This document shows positions 17,273 to 27,083 of a DNA stretch of 48,711 bases, piece after piece (position 1 is the stretch's first letter; the number at the start of each line of letters is the position of its first letter). The DNA is from Pedobacter sp. ASV28 (GTDB taxonomy: Bacteria > Bacteroidota > Bacteroidia > Sphingobacteriales > Sphingobacteriaceae), in the NCBI RefSeq assembly GCF_016428855.1, contig NZ_JAELTN010000042.1, positions 1 to 48,711 on the forward strand, in the 5' to 3' direction. Position numbers and translations under genes: made by a program. The notes below the pieces were generated by a model, which was given only the letters and a program-made list of their open reading frames with translations, was not told the origin of the DNA and did no database searches.

Positions 17273-20200
17273 TTAAATATCCTTAACCATCAACTGCTTA
17301 TCCTTCTTTCGATAGGCAAGATAAAATAATTGTGGAAGCACTAACAAACTCAAAATCATACATATCAACAGCCCTCCAACGATCATAATGGCCAAAGGTT
17401 TTTGAATTTCTGCACCTATACCCGATGATAATGCAGCGGGCAACAAGCCCAAGGATCCCATTACCGCAATCATAAAAACAGGCCTAATTCGCTCCTTTAC
17501 GCCACTTGAAATAGCCTCTTTTAACTCTTTGCCACTTTCAAGGTATTGTTTCATTACCGTAATGAGGATAATACCATCTATGGTACCTACGCCAAATAAG
17601 ATAATAAATCCAATTCCGGCTGATATACCAAATACAGTCTGTGTAACCAAAAGAGAAATAAAACCTCCTATAAACGCAAATGGAACCGTGACCAGCGAAA
17701 GTACCGTGTCCTTTAAATTGCCAAAATTGAGGTATAATAAGAAGCCGATGAGCAATAATGACAAGGGTACAATAAATGTCAATCTGGACATGGCCCTTTG
17801 TTGACTTTCAAATTCACCGGCCCACTCTAAACGATACGAGGCTGGAAGTTTCACTAGTTTTGCCACTTTTTTTTGGGCGTCTGCAATAGTTCCTCCCAAA
17901 TCCCGGCCCCTGATTGAAAAACCAACGGCAATATATCGGCTACTGCCTTGCCTATAAATAAAAGCAGGGCCAGTATGAAAATCAATGGCGGCTATCTCTG
18001 AAAGGGGTATTTTTGCATCTCCCGCAGCCGGAACCAGAATATTACGAATTTCCTGATCTGATTTTCTATACCGATCTTCATAACGTACCCTAATATCAAA
18101 CATACGGTCATCCTCATAAAATTTGGAGGCTGCTTTTCCACCAATGGCCATCTCTACTACTGCTTGCGCATCGGCTATGGTTACCCCATATCTTGCCATT
18201 TTGGTTTCACTGAGGCTAATCCTTAATTCTGGAAGACCGATATTTCGAAACACATTGACATCTTCTACACCTTTTATGCCTTTTATCACCTGTGCTATAC
18301 TGTCGGCAGCTTCTTCAAGCTTTACCAGATCATCGCCATATACCTTGGCCACCAAAGAACTTTTTACACCCGCTACGTATTCTTCAACATTGTCCATTAT
18401 AGGCTGGCTAAAGCCAAAAACTATGCCCGGATAAACATTTAAGGTATTTTGCATCTGTTTCAAAAGTTCATCTTTACTTATATTCGTTTGCCAATCTTCC
18501 TGATCTTTCAACTGCACATGAAATTCGATATTGAAGAACCCAGTTGGGTCGGTGCCATCATTTGGCCTACCCGTTTGGGTCAGCACAAAGCTTACGGGTT
18601 CAAACCTTCTCAATTTTGCCTTCATTTCATTGGCCAAACGGACTGATTCATTCAAATTGACACTATTGGGCAATGTGGCCCTAATGTAGATCGAACCTTC
18701 GTTAATTTTTGGAATAAACTCGGCCCCTATTTTACTAAAACCTATGCAACTTGCCAACAAAATTAACAAGAACAGTCCTATTGTAATCTTTTTACGATGA
18801 CTGGCAAGCTGACATAATTTGTAAATACCATTCACAAACCATTCTGTTAGCGGATTATGACGGTCTACCACATTTTTTCTAAGCAATAATTTACACATGA
18901 CAGGGACATAGGTCAAACTAAGCACCAAGGACCCCAATAGGGCATAGCCTAATGTAAATGCCAAAGGAGAAAACATTTTGCCTTCCACTTTCTGAAAAGT
19001 AAAAATGGGCAATAAGGCAACGATTAAGATAACTTGGGCAAACAATATCGATTTACCTACTGTTTTTGCCCTACTACCTATAAAATCATCTTTTTGCATG
19101 CTATTGAAAGCGGGCATCCCCATTTCTTTAGCTTTCTTATCCAAGCCAACGAAAACAAACTCGACAATGACCAAGGTACCTTCCAATAAAAGCCCAAAAT
19201 CTACCGCACCAATAGAAATCAAATTGGCAGATAGGCCCTGCAAACGGAGCATGATCAGCGCAAAAAGAAAAGCAAGGGGAATTACGGTAGCTACGATCAA
19301 GGTAGTACGCCAATTAAACAGAAAAACGAATACAACAATAGATACCAATAATATACCTTCAATTAGATTATGGGTAACCGTATTAATGGTCTTGTCAACT
19401 AATGTGGTACGGTCTAGAAAAGGCACGATCTTCACATCTTTAGGCAAAATTCTATCGTTTAGGTCATTAATGCGTTCTCTTAAACGACCAATAACCTCAT
19501 TTGGATTTTCACCTCGCAACATGATCACTATTCCCTGTACCAAGTTCTGATCATCGTTAAGGCCAACTTGGCCAAGCCTTGGTTTTCCTGTTATATTTAC
19601 AGTAGCCACATTTTTGATTAGTACGGGTGTGCTTTTCACGTTTTTAATCAAAATGTTTTCTATGTCAGATACTTTATCCAATAAGCCAATTCCTCTAACG
19701 ACATAGGCTTGGCTACCTTGTACAATGGCATCACCACCAACATTAATATTGCTTTTACTAACGGCCTCGAAAACATCCAGCGCCGACAGGTTGTAATTGG
19801 CAAGCTCAACAGGATTGACCTTGATCTCGTAACTCTTTTCCTCTCCACCAAAACTTACAATATCTGCTACGCCAGGCACAACTAGCAGCTCTCTTTCTAT
19901 TACCCACTGCTGTAGGGCGGAAAGCTCACGAATTTCTTTATCTTTTGCTTTAATTACATATCTAAAGATCTCTCCCGTGGCTCCAGAGGGAGGTTCAATT
20001 TCAGAATCGGCACCTTCCGGAAGATCTACGTTTCGCATTCGATTTGCCGTATACTGTTGTGCATAAAAATCCGTAACTTCTTCTCCAAAATTCACGGTAA
20101 CTACAGAAAGTCCAAACAGGGAAATGGAACGTATATCCGCCTTGCCCGGTATGGTGTTCATTTCTTTCGTAATGGGTAAGGTAACAAACTTCTCTATTTC

Positions 20201-20386
20201 TTCAGCACTCCTGCCAGGCCACTGGGTGATGATCCTTGACCTTGTGCTGGTAACATCGGGATAAGCTTCAATTAAGGTATGTTTTACTGCTACAATACCC
20301 GATACCATCAGCATAAAGACCATGAAAAGTACAATCACATGGTTCTTTAGCGAATACCTTACTATATTCTCTATTATTTTTGTCAT
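17273..20386 (-). CDS. Heavy-metal efflux RND pump (CzcA/CusA family)
   Basis: A 1037-residue proton-driven inner-membrane pump, the last gene of the efflux operon. Twelve membrane segments flank two large periplasmic loops; the start VRYSLKNHVIVLFMVFMLM is typical of HME-RND proteins. The proton-relay motif in TM4 reads DFGLLLEGTLVIVEF, with Asp396, Glu402 and Glu409 at the same spacing as Asp402, Asp408 and Glu415 in Cupriavidus CzcA; the middle Asp is Glu here. I see no Met-cluster strongly indicating Cu/Ag, so Co/Zn/Cd/Ni is as likely. It follows the adaptor after 8 bases. The metal is not fixed by sequence alone. Confidence 0.9.
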   Translation of the reverse strand: MTKIIENIVRYSLKNHVIVLFMVFMLMVSGIVAVKHTLIEAYPDVTSTRSRIITQWPGRSAEEIEKFVTLPITKEMNTIPGKADIRSISLFGLSVVTVNFGEEVTDFYAQQYTANRMRNVDLPEGADSEIEPPSGATGEIFRYVIKAKDKEIRELSALQQWVIERELLVVPGVADIVSFGGEEKSYEIKVNPVELANYNLSALDVFEAVSKSNINVGGDAIVQGSQAYVVRGIGLLDKVSDIENILIKNVKSTPVLIKNVATVNITGKPRLGQVGLNDDQNLVQGIVIMLRGENPNEVIGRLRERINDLNDRILPKDVKIVPFLDRTTLVDKTINTVTHNLIEGILLVSIVVFVFLFNWRTTLIVATVIPLAFLFALIMLRLQGLSANLISIGAVDFGLLLEGTLVIVEFVFVGLDKKAKEMGMPAFNSMQKDDFIGSRAKTVGKSILFAQVILIVALLPIFTFQKVEGKMFSPLAFTLGYALLGSLVLSLTYVPVMCKLLLRKNVVDRHNPLTEWFVNGIYKLCQLASHRKKITIGLFLLILLASCIGFSKIGAEFIPKINEGSIYIRATLPNSVNLNESVRLANEMKAKLRRFEPVSFVLTQTGRPNDGTDPTGFFNIEFHVQLKDQEDWQTNISKDELLKQMQNTLNVYPGIVFGFSQPIMDNVEEYVAGVKSSLVAKVYGDDLVKLEEAADSIAQVIKGIKGVEDVNVFRNIGLPELRISLSETKMARYGVTIADAQAVVEMAIGGKAASKFYEDDRMFDIRVRYEDRYRKSDQEIRNILVPAAGDAKIPLSEIAAIDFHTGPAFIYRQGSSRYIAVGFSIRGRDLGGTIADAQKKVAKLVKLPASYRLEWAGEFESQQRAMSRLTFIVPLSLLLIGFLLYLNFGNLKDTVLSLVTVPFAFIGGFISLLVTQTVFGISAGIGFIILFGVGTIDGIILITVMKQYLESGKELKEAISSGVKERIRPVFMIAVMGSLGLLPAALSSGIGAEIQKPLAIMIVGGLLICMILSLLVLPQLFYLAYRKKDKQLMVKDI

Positions 20387-20394
20387 GGCTGCCT

Positions 20395-21486
20395 TTATCT
20401 TTCTTTAATTTGATTATAGATGAGCAATTGATTTTGGCCAATTACAGTAGTTCCTTCGCCTATACTACCAGGTTCTACATAAAAATATTTCTTGTCTTTG
20501 GCAATTGGTGTGATGGCTATGCGCAATACAGCACAGTCTGTTTCATATTTCAATAGGTGGTAGCTATTATTATCGAATATCACAGCATGTTTAGGTATAG
20601 CTACAGCAAGTTGCTTAGTAGGCTGATAAACATTCACGTTAACCATCATAGAAGGTTTAAGTTCTAGTTTGCTATTATCTATTTCTATAATTGCCTTTAG
20701 CACCCTTTCTTCGGAATCGAAGGTGTTAGATAAACGTGTGACCTTACCTTTAAAAACTTTTTCTGGGTAAGCTGTCGATTCGATTTCTACCAATTGCCCA
20801 ACCTTCACCTTTTCCAACTGCGTAACATATACATTGGCCATTACCCATACCTTTTTTAGATCAGAGATGACGAAAAGATCATCCTGACCAGTATCTATTT
20901 GTGTACCTTGGGTAACTTTTTTATCTACAATATATCCATTGGCTGGCGCCTTCACAATGACTAGAGACTTTTCAACGTTGGCCCCTTGTAATTTAAGTGT
21001 TTCTTCTAAGCGAATGACTTCTGCCTGTGCGGCCGCAAGCTCATTTTTAGCCTCTAAAAGTTCTCTTTCGGCAGCTACCCCATCATTATATAAATTTTGC
21101 GTTGCGCTAACTTTACGTTTCAAAAGTATAATTTCCGTCCTAGCCTTTAATAGCTCAGCTTTCTGGCCGCTTACTTCTGCAGTCCTTACGGTTAACAAAG
21201 GTTGACCCTTGTGCACATAGTCTCCCAATTTAAAATTAACGGCTTCTATTACACCACTTATCAACGACTGGTAACTATATAAATGGTCTTGATCATAAGC
21301 TACACTTCCAGTCAGCTCCAATTCCTGGTTAATAGGTATAGTTTTCAGTGTATCTAACTTGATCAATGGTTTTAGTTCTTTAGAAATAACACATCCCCGA
21401 TCATCATCGTGCTGGGTTGGTTGCTCATTTTTACAAGCCGATAAAACTGCAATAAGTACAGTGAGGTAAACAGTATATTTTTTCAT
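20395..21486 (-). CDS. Efflux RND periplasmic adaptor (CzcB/CusB family), lipoprotein
   Basis: A 363-residue membrane-fusion protein linking the inner-membrane pump to the outer-membrane channel. The signal peptide ends with LIAVLSACKN, so Cys18 should be lipidated. A biotinyl-lipoyl-like half motif (YQSLISGVIEAVNFKLGDYVHKG) precedes a coiled-coil hairpin (about residues 115-165) and the returning half (VKAPANGYIVDKKVTQGTQ). A beta-barrel follows. It lies between the TolC-type gene (14 bases) and the pump gene (8 bases) and forms the tripartite system with them. Confidence 0.9.
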   Translation of the reverse strand: MKKYTVYLTVLIAVLSACKNEQPTQHDDDRGCVISKELKPLIKLDTLKTIPINQELELTGSVAYDQDHLYSYQSLISGVIEAVNFKLGDYVHKGQPLLTVRTAEVSGQKAELLKARTEIILLKRKVSATQNLYNDGVAAERELLEAKNELAAAQAEVIRLEETLKLQGANVEKSLVIVKAPANGYIVDKKVTQGTQIDTGQDDLFVISDLKKVWVMANVYVTQLEKVKVGQLVEIESTAYPEKVFKGKVTRLSNTFDSEERVLKAIIEIDNSKLELKPSMMVNVNVYQPTKQLAVAIPKHAVIFDNNSYHLLKYETDCAVLRIAITPIAKDKKYFYVEPGSIGEGTTVIGQNQLLIYNQIKER

Positions 21487-21500
21487 TTTTGAATGGTGTT

Positions 21501-22799
21501 TTAGAGTTCGCTACCAACCAGGTAGTTGAGGTCTTCTTTTTTAACATTGATATTTTTAATCGCTTCATAATACTTTTCCTTGCTTTCTCTAAAAGATTCA
21601 AAGAAGTCCAAGAATTCGATAAGGCTAATATTATGCTGTGAGAAGTTTTTAGCGATCGACTTTGTTAATGTATTAAGCTTATCTAGGTAATCTTTGTCAA
21701 TGCTTTCATATAGGGCTATAGCTCGATTTAAATCGGTCCATGTTTTTACGATGGCATTATTCAGCTCGGAAACCTTATGTTTTTCCATCAGCATGCTTTT
21801 TTCTACCTCATATTGTGCAATGCGGATATTTCCCTTGTTTCTATTGAAAAATGGCAGGTCCATCGAAAACCCTAGCCCAACAAAATTTAACATTACGCTA
21901 CCGTTTCTATCGTAATTGGCATTTAGCGTAATATCTGGTATACGGTTCGCCTTTTCAATAGCCAACTGCGCCTGGTTCACTTTTATCTGGGTACGGGCAG
22001 ACTGTAACAAAGCATTATTTTCAGAAAGTGAAATGAGTTCTCGTAACCTGTAAGATTTCCATCTTTCAATAGATACATCATCTGTGTTATCTATAATGAC
22101 AATGGCACTTTCAGGATTTATAAACATGAGTGTCTTCAAGGTTTTTTGAGCTTCGGTCAACTGTTCATTAAGCGAGTTTATTTCACCTTGCAAGGAAATC
22201 TGCAAGGCCTTTAACCTATATAGTTCTACCTCTGCTATATGGCCTTCTTTAAGTTGCGATTGCTGTGCCTTTAGCAGTTTATTGACCTCTAAAAGCTGGA
22301 ATTCCCAGTTTTTTTGTACACCCTGAATGTATATTACCTCTGTAGCAGTTTGTCTGAACTCTGCTTTTAGTGCTTGCAACAAGTCTTTAAATGTATGTTG
22401 TGCCAGCTCTTTATTCTTGATTTCCAGGTCAATATTTTTCTTTCTTTTTCCTGCGGTATATATCAGCTGCTCCAATTGTAGGGTGAAATTTCTATCTCGC
22501 CAAAAATTGCCAAACAATGGGGGTATATCATCGGTTGTTGCATTTTTATATAGCTGTACTTCACCTAAGCTGAAGGTAGGGTTAGGCCAAACCTTTGCCT
22601 GTAATATTTTGGCATCGGCCTGATCTATATTTAATTTTTCTGCAAGCAATGGTAAGTTGTGCTGTAAGAATACCTGCTCTGCTTGTTTAATCGTATAGGC
22701 TAACGTATCCGTTTTTAACTGTCCCGTAGCTTTTACAGAACAAAATAATAAGCAGGTGACAGCAAGGCTCCAATGGCCAACTGTGCGATTTTTTTTCAT
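21501..22799 (-). CDS. TolC-family outer-membrane channel (CzcC-like)
   Basis: A 432-residue outer-membrane efflux protein with a signal peptide at its N-terminus and two tandem OEP repeats of long helices and strands; the first begins TLAYTIKQAEQVFLQHN and the second spans about residues 240-430. It has the LPLLAEKLNIDQADAKILQA and LPFFNRNKGNIRIAQYEVEKS blocks characteristic of CzcC-type channels. It precedes the adaptor and pump genes in the same direction, and follows the histidine kinase gene after 105 bases, so it probably has its own promoter under response-regulator control. Confidence 0.9.
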   Translation of the reverse strand: MKKNRTVGHWSLAVTCLLFCSVKATGQLKTDTLAYTIKQAEQVFLQHNLPLLAEKLNIDQADAKILQAKVWPNPTFSLGEVQLYKNATTDDIPPLFGNFWRDRNFTLQLEQLIYTAGKRKKNIDLEIKNKELAQHTFKDLLQALKAEFRQTATEVIYIQGVQKNWEFQLLEVNKLLKAQQSQLKEGHIAEVELYRLKALQISLQGEINSLNEQLTEAQKTLKTLMFINPESAIVIIDNTDDVSIERWKSYRLRELISLSENNALLQSARTQIKVNQAQLAIEKANRIPDITLNANYDRNGSVMLNFVGLGFSMDLPFFNRNKGNIRIAQYEVEKSMLMEKHKVSELNNAIVKTWTDLNRAIALYESIDKDYLDKLNTLTKSIAKNFSQHNISLIEFLDFFESFRESKEKYYEAIKNINVKKEDLNYLVGSEL

Positions 22800-22904
22800 G
22801 GTGTATCTAATCCTTTTGATGTCGCAAAGCTATCTTCCCAACATGAAAGCGATCTTCAACCCACATTAAAATATAATTAATTGAAAATAGCTAAGGGTAA
22901 ATGG

Positions 22905-24269
22905 CTAAAATTGGGCAGGAAAGGAAAGTTTAAAAGTAGTCCCATGCCCTGGTACAGAATCAAGATGAAGATCAACATGGTGCATATCCAAAATCTGCTT
23001 TGTTAAATAAAGACCTATGCCATGGCCACCTATATTCATATGGGTGCTGTTCCTGTAAAACAATTTAAAAATATTTACCTGTTCATTAGGGCTCATTCCT
23101 ATTCCCTTATCGATCACACTTATCACAAGTTTTTGAGAAACAGATTCGGCAGTAACCGTAATTGGAGCTGAATTGGAAAACTTTATGGCATTGTCTATAA
23201 GGTTACTGAAGGCCACAAACAACAAATCACGATTGCCCTTCACCAATAACAGCTGCTGCAGATCTTCAACAGATTTAAATACGATGGAGACCATGGTCTC
23301 TGGATATTCGATTTTCTTTTTATCCAATATATCCCATAATACTTCATCTACCCTTAGCTGTTTCATTTGTTGGTTTTCGGGAATTTCCAAGCTCGAAAGC
23401 ATCAATAAACTATCCAATATTGATTTCAGGTGCAAAGCTTCATTTTTCAACGAAGCCAATATCTCTTTATATTTCAGGTTACTTCTATCCTGATGAAGTG
23501 CAATTTCTATATCTCCAATCAATACGGTTAAAGGGGTTTTCAATTCGTGCGAAACATGTTTAAGAAAATGTTGCTGTATACCCATGCTACTCTCTATCCG
23601 CTCTAAAAAATAATTGAAGGCATTGATCAGTTTTTTCTGTTCATTATTTCTACCGGGAGGCACATCCAATCTCATGCCCAAGTTATTAGGTCTGATGGCA
23701 TTTACCGATTCGATGAGGCTGGCAAAGGGTCTAAAGGTCCTTTTAGCCAATAAATAAGTCATGAAAAAGTGAATAGACACCCCAAAGGCACAAAATGCCC
23801 CAAGCATCCAGCGCAAGGTCATCAGTTGCTGGCGGCCAATGGTATCTATCCCAGAAGCAATAATAATAAAATCACCTTCATTATCTTTATAGAAGAGGCC
23901 CAGAAATTGCCTCCCATTCTCTGTAAAGGTCTGCGTTCCATGTTTCGCTATTGCCTGAAGCCTATTCTTGGAGATCACAAAGTCTAAACTATCATTCACA
24001 TAAACTGTCTTTGTATCAAAATGATAGAGCCGAATGGTTTCATTGGTGATTTTTCTATATCTCTTATCAATTTCCTTATATCTTTTTTCACTGAGCTCAT
24101 CCTTTTCCAAGTAATAGTCGGCTGCCAAATTTGCTCTTTCATGTAACTTCTTGTTATACAGCTCTATTGTATTATAGCGAAAAAGCAAATAAGTACCAAA
24201 AGCCACAAAACCTAAGGTAATTGCAAAAATAAAAATTGATCTTAAGACGAGCTTTTGTTGAAGTTCCAC
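22905..24269 (-). CDS. Sensor histidine kinase of the efflux operon
   Basis: A 454-residue membrane kinase likely to sense metal in the periplasm. Membrane segments are at about 11-30 and 152-175, framing a ~120-residue periplasmic domain. A HAMP-like linker is followed by the phosphoacceptor motif HVSHELKTPL with His241, the N-box LIDNAIKFSN, the G1 box DKGIGM and the G2 box GGHGIGLYLTK. The periplasmic domain has several His, Tyr and Asp residues but no canonical Met/His copper site I can point to. Its start overlaps the response-regulator stop by one base, and it is placed with the CzcCBA genes, as CzcS or CusS are. Confidence 0.9.
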   Translation of the reverse strand: MELQQKLVLRSIFIFAITLGFVAFGTYLLFRYNTIELYNKKLHERANLAADYYLEKDELSEKRYKEIDKRYRKITNETIRLYHFDTKTVYVNDSLDFVISKNRLQAIAKHGTQTFTENGRQFLGLFYKDNEGDFIIIASGIDTIGRQQLMTLRWMLGAFCAFGVSIHFFMTYLLAKRTFRPFASLIESVNAIRPNNLGMRLDVPPGRNNEQKKLINAFNYFLERIESSMGIQQHFLKHVSHELKTPLTVLIGDIEIALHQDRSNLKYKEILASLKNEALHLKSILDSLLMLSSLEIPENQQMKQLRVDEVLWDILDKKKIEYPETMVSIVFKSVEDLQQLLLVKGNRDLLFVAFSNLIDNAIKFSNSAPITVTAESVSQKLVISVIDKGIGMSPNEQVNIFKLFYRNSTHMNIGGHGIGLYLTKQILDMHHVDLHLDSVPGHGTTFKLSFPAQF

Positions 24270-24949
24270 TATTTTTCCTTTAACATATAACCTGTACCCT
24301 TTATGGTATGTATTAAGGGTTTGGCAAAACCTTTGTCAAGCTTCTTTCTTAGAAAATTAATGTATACATCAACAGTATTGGTCGTATAATCAAACTGTAT
24401 GTTCCATACAGATTGGGCAATAGCTATCCTTGAAATCGCCTTTTCCCGATTCTTCATCAGAAATACCAATAGCTTAAACTCAAGTTGTGAGAGTTCTAGA
24501 CTTTGCTCATCTCTCATGGCACTTTGTTCGTCCATATTTATGGTTACACCACCATATTTTTGAAATTCGACCACTCCCTTGCTAAATTCTATTCTTCTAA
24601 TTTGGGCCTGTATCCTCGCTAAAAGTTCATCAAACAGGAATGGCTTTGAAAGATAATCATCTGCCCCACATTTCAGTCCCCTTACTTTTTCTTCAGGGCT
24701 ATCTAGTGCACTTAAAAAAATGATTGGAATAATTATTTTTCTTTTTCTTAATAACTTACAGACCTCAAAGCCCTCCATACCGGGAAGCATGACATCTAAA
24801 ATAATGAGATCATAATTATTGGCCATCGCCTCTTTTACACCGGTAAACCCTTCGCTTACCACCTTAACCTGAAAAAGATTTTCAATAAGTCCTTTTTCGA
24901 TAAACGAAGCAACCCTTACATCATCTTCTATTAAAAGTATTTTAATCAT
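24269..24949 (-). CDS. OmpR-family response regulator of the efflux operon
   Basis: A 226-residue response regulator: receiver domain (about 1-120) with acidic pocket IEDD (7-10), phospho-acceptor Asp52 in LILDVMLPG, Lys in YLSKPF, then an OmpR/PhoB winged-helix DNA-binding domain (about 130-226) with LSQLEFKLLVFLMKN and the closing VDVYINFLRKKLDKG...IHTIKGTGYML. It is the first gene of the minus-strand run and overlaps the kinase by one base (ATG within the stop region), so it is translationally coupled. It probably activates the TolC-adaptor-pump genes downstream. Confidence 0.92.
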   Translation of the reverse strand: MIKILLIEDDVRVASFIEKGLIENLFQVKVVSEGFTGVKEAMANNYDLIILDVMLPGMEGFEVCKLLRKRKIIIPIIFLSALDSPEEKVRGLKCGADDYLSKPFLFDELLARIQAQIRRIEFSKGVVEFQKYGGVTINMDEQSAMRDEQSLELSQLEFKLLVFLMKNREKAISRIAIAQSVWNIQFDYTTNTVDVYINFLRKKLDKGFAKPLIHTIKGTGYMLKEK

Positions 24950-25238
24950 GTCTTGTCTTTTTGGTACACATCATTTTCTATAATTATTAAATTGGATAGA
25001 ACTGGAAAATCAAAATAGCCCCAGTGAAAAACGATTGACCAAAATTAATGCTACAAGATTAAAACCCGATTAAACTGACATTAAGATGCGATAGGTGCGA
25101 TTTGGCAATGAGCATTAACATGATATATTTAAAAACTCATCTGATAAGATTACTGCTTTTCTTTAAGTAGCACCTTAAAATTAACCCAGTGTTGAAAAAA
25201 GAAAAATTTATGGATATCTCTATAAGATATAAACTAAA
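24950..25238. other. Upstream region of the efflux operon
   Basis: About 290 AT-rich bases before the response-regulator start. It should hold the operon's promoter and any operator. I see no gene and no clear direct repeat that I would call a response-regulator site. Confidence 0.3.
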
Positions 25239-25267
25239 AAACCCGCAAATATTGAACTTGCGGGTTT
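25239..25267 (-). terminator. Terminator after tRNA-Ser
   Basis: AAACCCGCAA (25239-25248) and TTGCGGGTTT (25258-25267) form a perfect 10-bp stem with a 9-base loop. Read on the minus strand it is followed by a T-rich run, so it terminates the tRNA transcript. Confidence 0.75.
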
Positions 25268-25334
25268 CATCCTCCTGTAAAAGACTATCTTAATGATATA
25301 ATTAACATGTTCAAAGGTTAATCTCAATCATCAG

Positions 25335-25422
25335 CGGAGAGAGAGGGATTCGAACCCTCGATACCCTTTTGGAGTATACACACTTTCCAGGCGTGCTCCT
25401 TCGACCACTCGGACACCTCTCC
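25335..25422 (-). tRNA. tRNA-Ser (GGA anticodon)
   Basis: An 88-base class II tRNA on the minus strand with a 7-bp acceptor stem (GGAGAGG with TCTCTCC, one G-U), a long variable arm, a T-arm with GAGGG-TTCGAAT-CCCTC and discriminator G. The anticodon loop reads CTGGAAA, giving anticodon GGA (plus-strand complement 25386-25388), which reads UCC/UCU serine codons. The CCA end is not encoded, as is usual in Bacteroidota. It lies downstream of pyk in the same direction, between two hairpins. Confidence 0.95.
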
Positions 25423-25467
25423 GTTTTATAGGGGCTGCAAAAATATACTTTTTATTCGTTTAACAAA

Positions 25468-25494
25468 AATGCCTTAGCAAAAAACTAAGGCATT
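25468..25494 (-). terminator. Terminator after pyk
   Basis: AATGCCTTAG (25468-25477) and CTAAGGCATT (25485-25494) form a perfect 10-bp stem with a 7-base loop, followed on the minus strand by a T-run. It lies 23 bases after the pyk stop and separates pyk from the tRNA gene. Confidence 0.75.
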
Positions 25495-25517
25495 CTTTAA
25501 AATTATATATTCAAGGA

Positions 25518-26948
25518 TTACTCTATGACAGTAATTTTAAGCATATTCGTTTTGCTTCTTCTCTCTAAAGGAATAGCTGCCGTATTGATAATGACATCTC
25601 CTTTTTTGATCAATTTTTTCTTTTTCAAGAACTCATTTACCTCCGTTATGGTGTTATCTGTGCTCTCAAACTTATCATAATAGAAGCCCCTTACCCCCCA
25701 AACCAAACTTAAGGTATTCAAAAGAGATTCATTACTTGTAAAGATAAATATTGGTGCTTCTGGGCGGTGGCTAGCAATTTCGAAAGCAGTATAACCACTT
25801 AATGTCATGGATACGATACCTACCGCATTAGTTTGTTTTGCCAAGAAACAGGCCGAATCACATACTGCATCGCTCAAGAAACTTTCTGCCTTAGGCTTGA
25901 TATATTTTTCGGCATTAAACGGATAATTATTTTCCTCAATATTGTTGATGATCTTCTGCATGGTCTCGATTACGATCAATGGAAACTCTCCTACCGAAGT
26001 CTCTCCACTAAGCATTACCGCATCTGCACCATCCAACACAGAGTTAGCTACGTCATTAACTTCGGCGCGGGTTGGACGTGGGGTAGTAATCATACTTTCC
26101 AACATCTGTGTAGCAATAATTACAGGTTTAGAGGCTGCTTTACATTTCTGAACGATCATTTTCTGTAGCAAAGGAACTTCCTCCATTGGCATTTCCACAC
26201 CCAGATCTCCACGAGCCACCATAATGGCATCAGAAACAGCCACAATCTCATCTATGTTGGCTATCGCTTCTGGTTTTTCAATTTTTGCTACTACACGGGC
26301 GGTTTTACCTTTTTCCTTAATGATATCTTTTAGTTCAATAATATCTCCGGCATTACGAACGAATGATAAACCGATCCATTCTACGTCGCTTTCCAACACA
26401 AAATCAAGATTTTTTCTGTCTTCAAGAGTTAAAGATGGAATAGACACCTTTGTGTTTGGAAGGTTTACCCCTTTTCTAGAGGTCAATATGCCTCCATGTA
26501 CCACTTCGCATACCACTTCATCTTTATAATTGGTTTCCAATACCCTCATCTGCAGCTTACCATCATCTAAAAGAATAATTTCGCCTGCTTTTACATCTTG
26601 TGGAAAATTTTCATAGGTGATGTAGATCCGTTCTTCATTACCTATACATTCTTGTGTAGTGATGACGGTTTTATTTCCGTTTACCAAGTGGATTCCTCCA
26701 TCTTTTACCATGCCAATCCTAATTTTTGGACCTTGTAAATCGGCTAGGATGCCCACATTGTATTTATGTTTTTTGTTGATGTCCCTAATGGTATCGATCA
26801 CAGCCTGGTGATCTGCTTGAGACCCGTGCGAAAAGTTTAACCTACATACGTCTAGGCCCGCATTGAACATACTATACAAAACATCTGGTTTGGCTGATGC
26901 CGGGCCCAAAGTGGCAACAATTTTAGTTCTGGAATGAAAAGGTTTCAT
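25518..26948 (-). CDS. pyk: Pyruvate kinase
   Basis: A 476-residue glycolytic enzyme converting phosphoenolpyruvate and ADP to pyruvate and ATP. The start TKIVATLGPAS, the substrate-binding RLNFSHG, the AKIEKPEAI block with the catalytic Lys, the metal-binding MVARGDLGVE signature and the ATQMLESM block are all present. A C-terminal domain of about 120 residues follows. Length is normal. The IPExxxVDY gene lies 135 bases upstream on the same strand, a pairing I have seen in Bacteroidota. A minus-strand -33/-7 candidate (GTTG, then TTGTTTTG at 26969-26976) is upstream of ATG 26948. Confidence 0.95.
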   Translation of the reverse strand: MKPFHSRTKIVATLGPASAKPDVLYSMFNAGLDVCRLNFSHGSQADHQAVIDTIRDINKKHKYNVGILADLQGPKIRIGMVKDGGIHLVNGNKTVITTQECIGNEERIYITYENFPQDVKAGEIILLDDGKLQMRVLETNYKDEVVCEVVHGGILTSRKGVNLPNTKVSIPSLTLEDRKNLDFVLESDVEWIGLSFVRNAGDIIELKDIIKEKGKTARVVAKIEKPEAIANIDEIVAVSDAIMVARGDLGVEMPMEEVPLLQKMIVQKCKAASKPVIIATQMLESMITTPRPTRAEVNDVANSVLDGADAVMLSGETSVGEFPLIVIETMQKIINNIEENNYPFNAEKYIKPKAESFLSDAVCDSACFLAKQTNAVGIVSMTLSGYTAFEIASHRPEAPIFIFTSNESLLNTLSLVWGVRGFYYDKFESTDNTITEVNEFLKKKKLIKKGDVIINTAAIPLERRSKTNMLKITVIE

Positions 26949-26968
26949 TTATTATCTTTGTTATAATG

Positions 26969-26976
26969 CAAAACAA
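26969..26976 (-). promoter_or_regulatory. Candidate -7 box of pyk
   Basis: TTGTTTTG on the minus strand differs from TAnnTTTG at one fixed base and is followed by CA as in many group promoters. A GTTG lies 20 bases upstream, at a suitable -33 spacing. The pyk ATG is 20 bases downstream. Confidence 0.35.
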
Positions 26977-27083
26977 GTGCAGAAACTTACCGTAAACAAC
27001 CTTGTCTCACCTAATTGTTTATATTATTTTCAGTTTGATTAAGATTCAAATATAGTGTATTTACTACACTAACAGTATAAAAT

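Noticed and set aside
19005..19550. 181-residue plus-strand frame inside the RND pump gene
   Set aside because: Antisense shadow of conserved RND sequence; rich in Lys/Thr/Ile from reversed codons, no motif.
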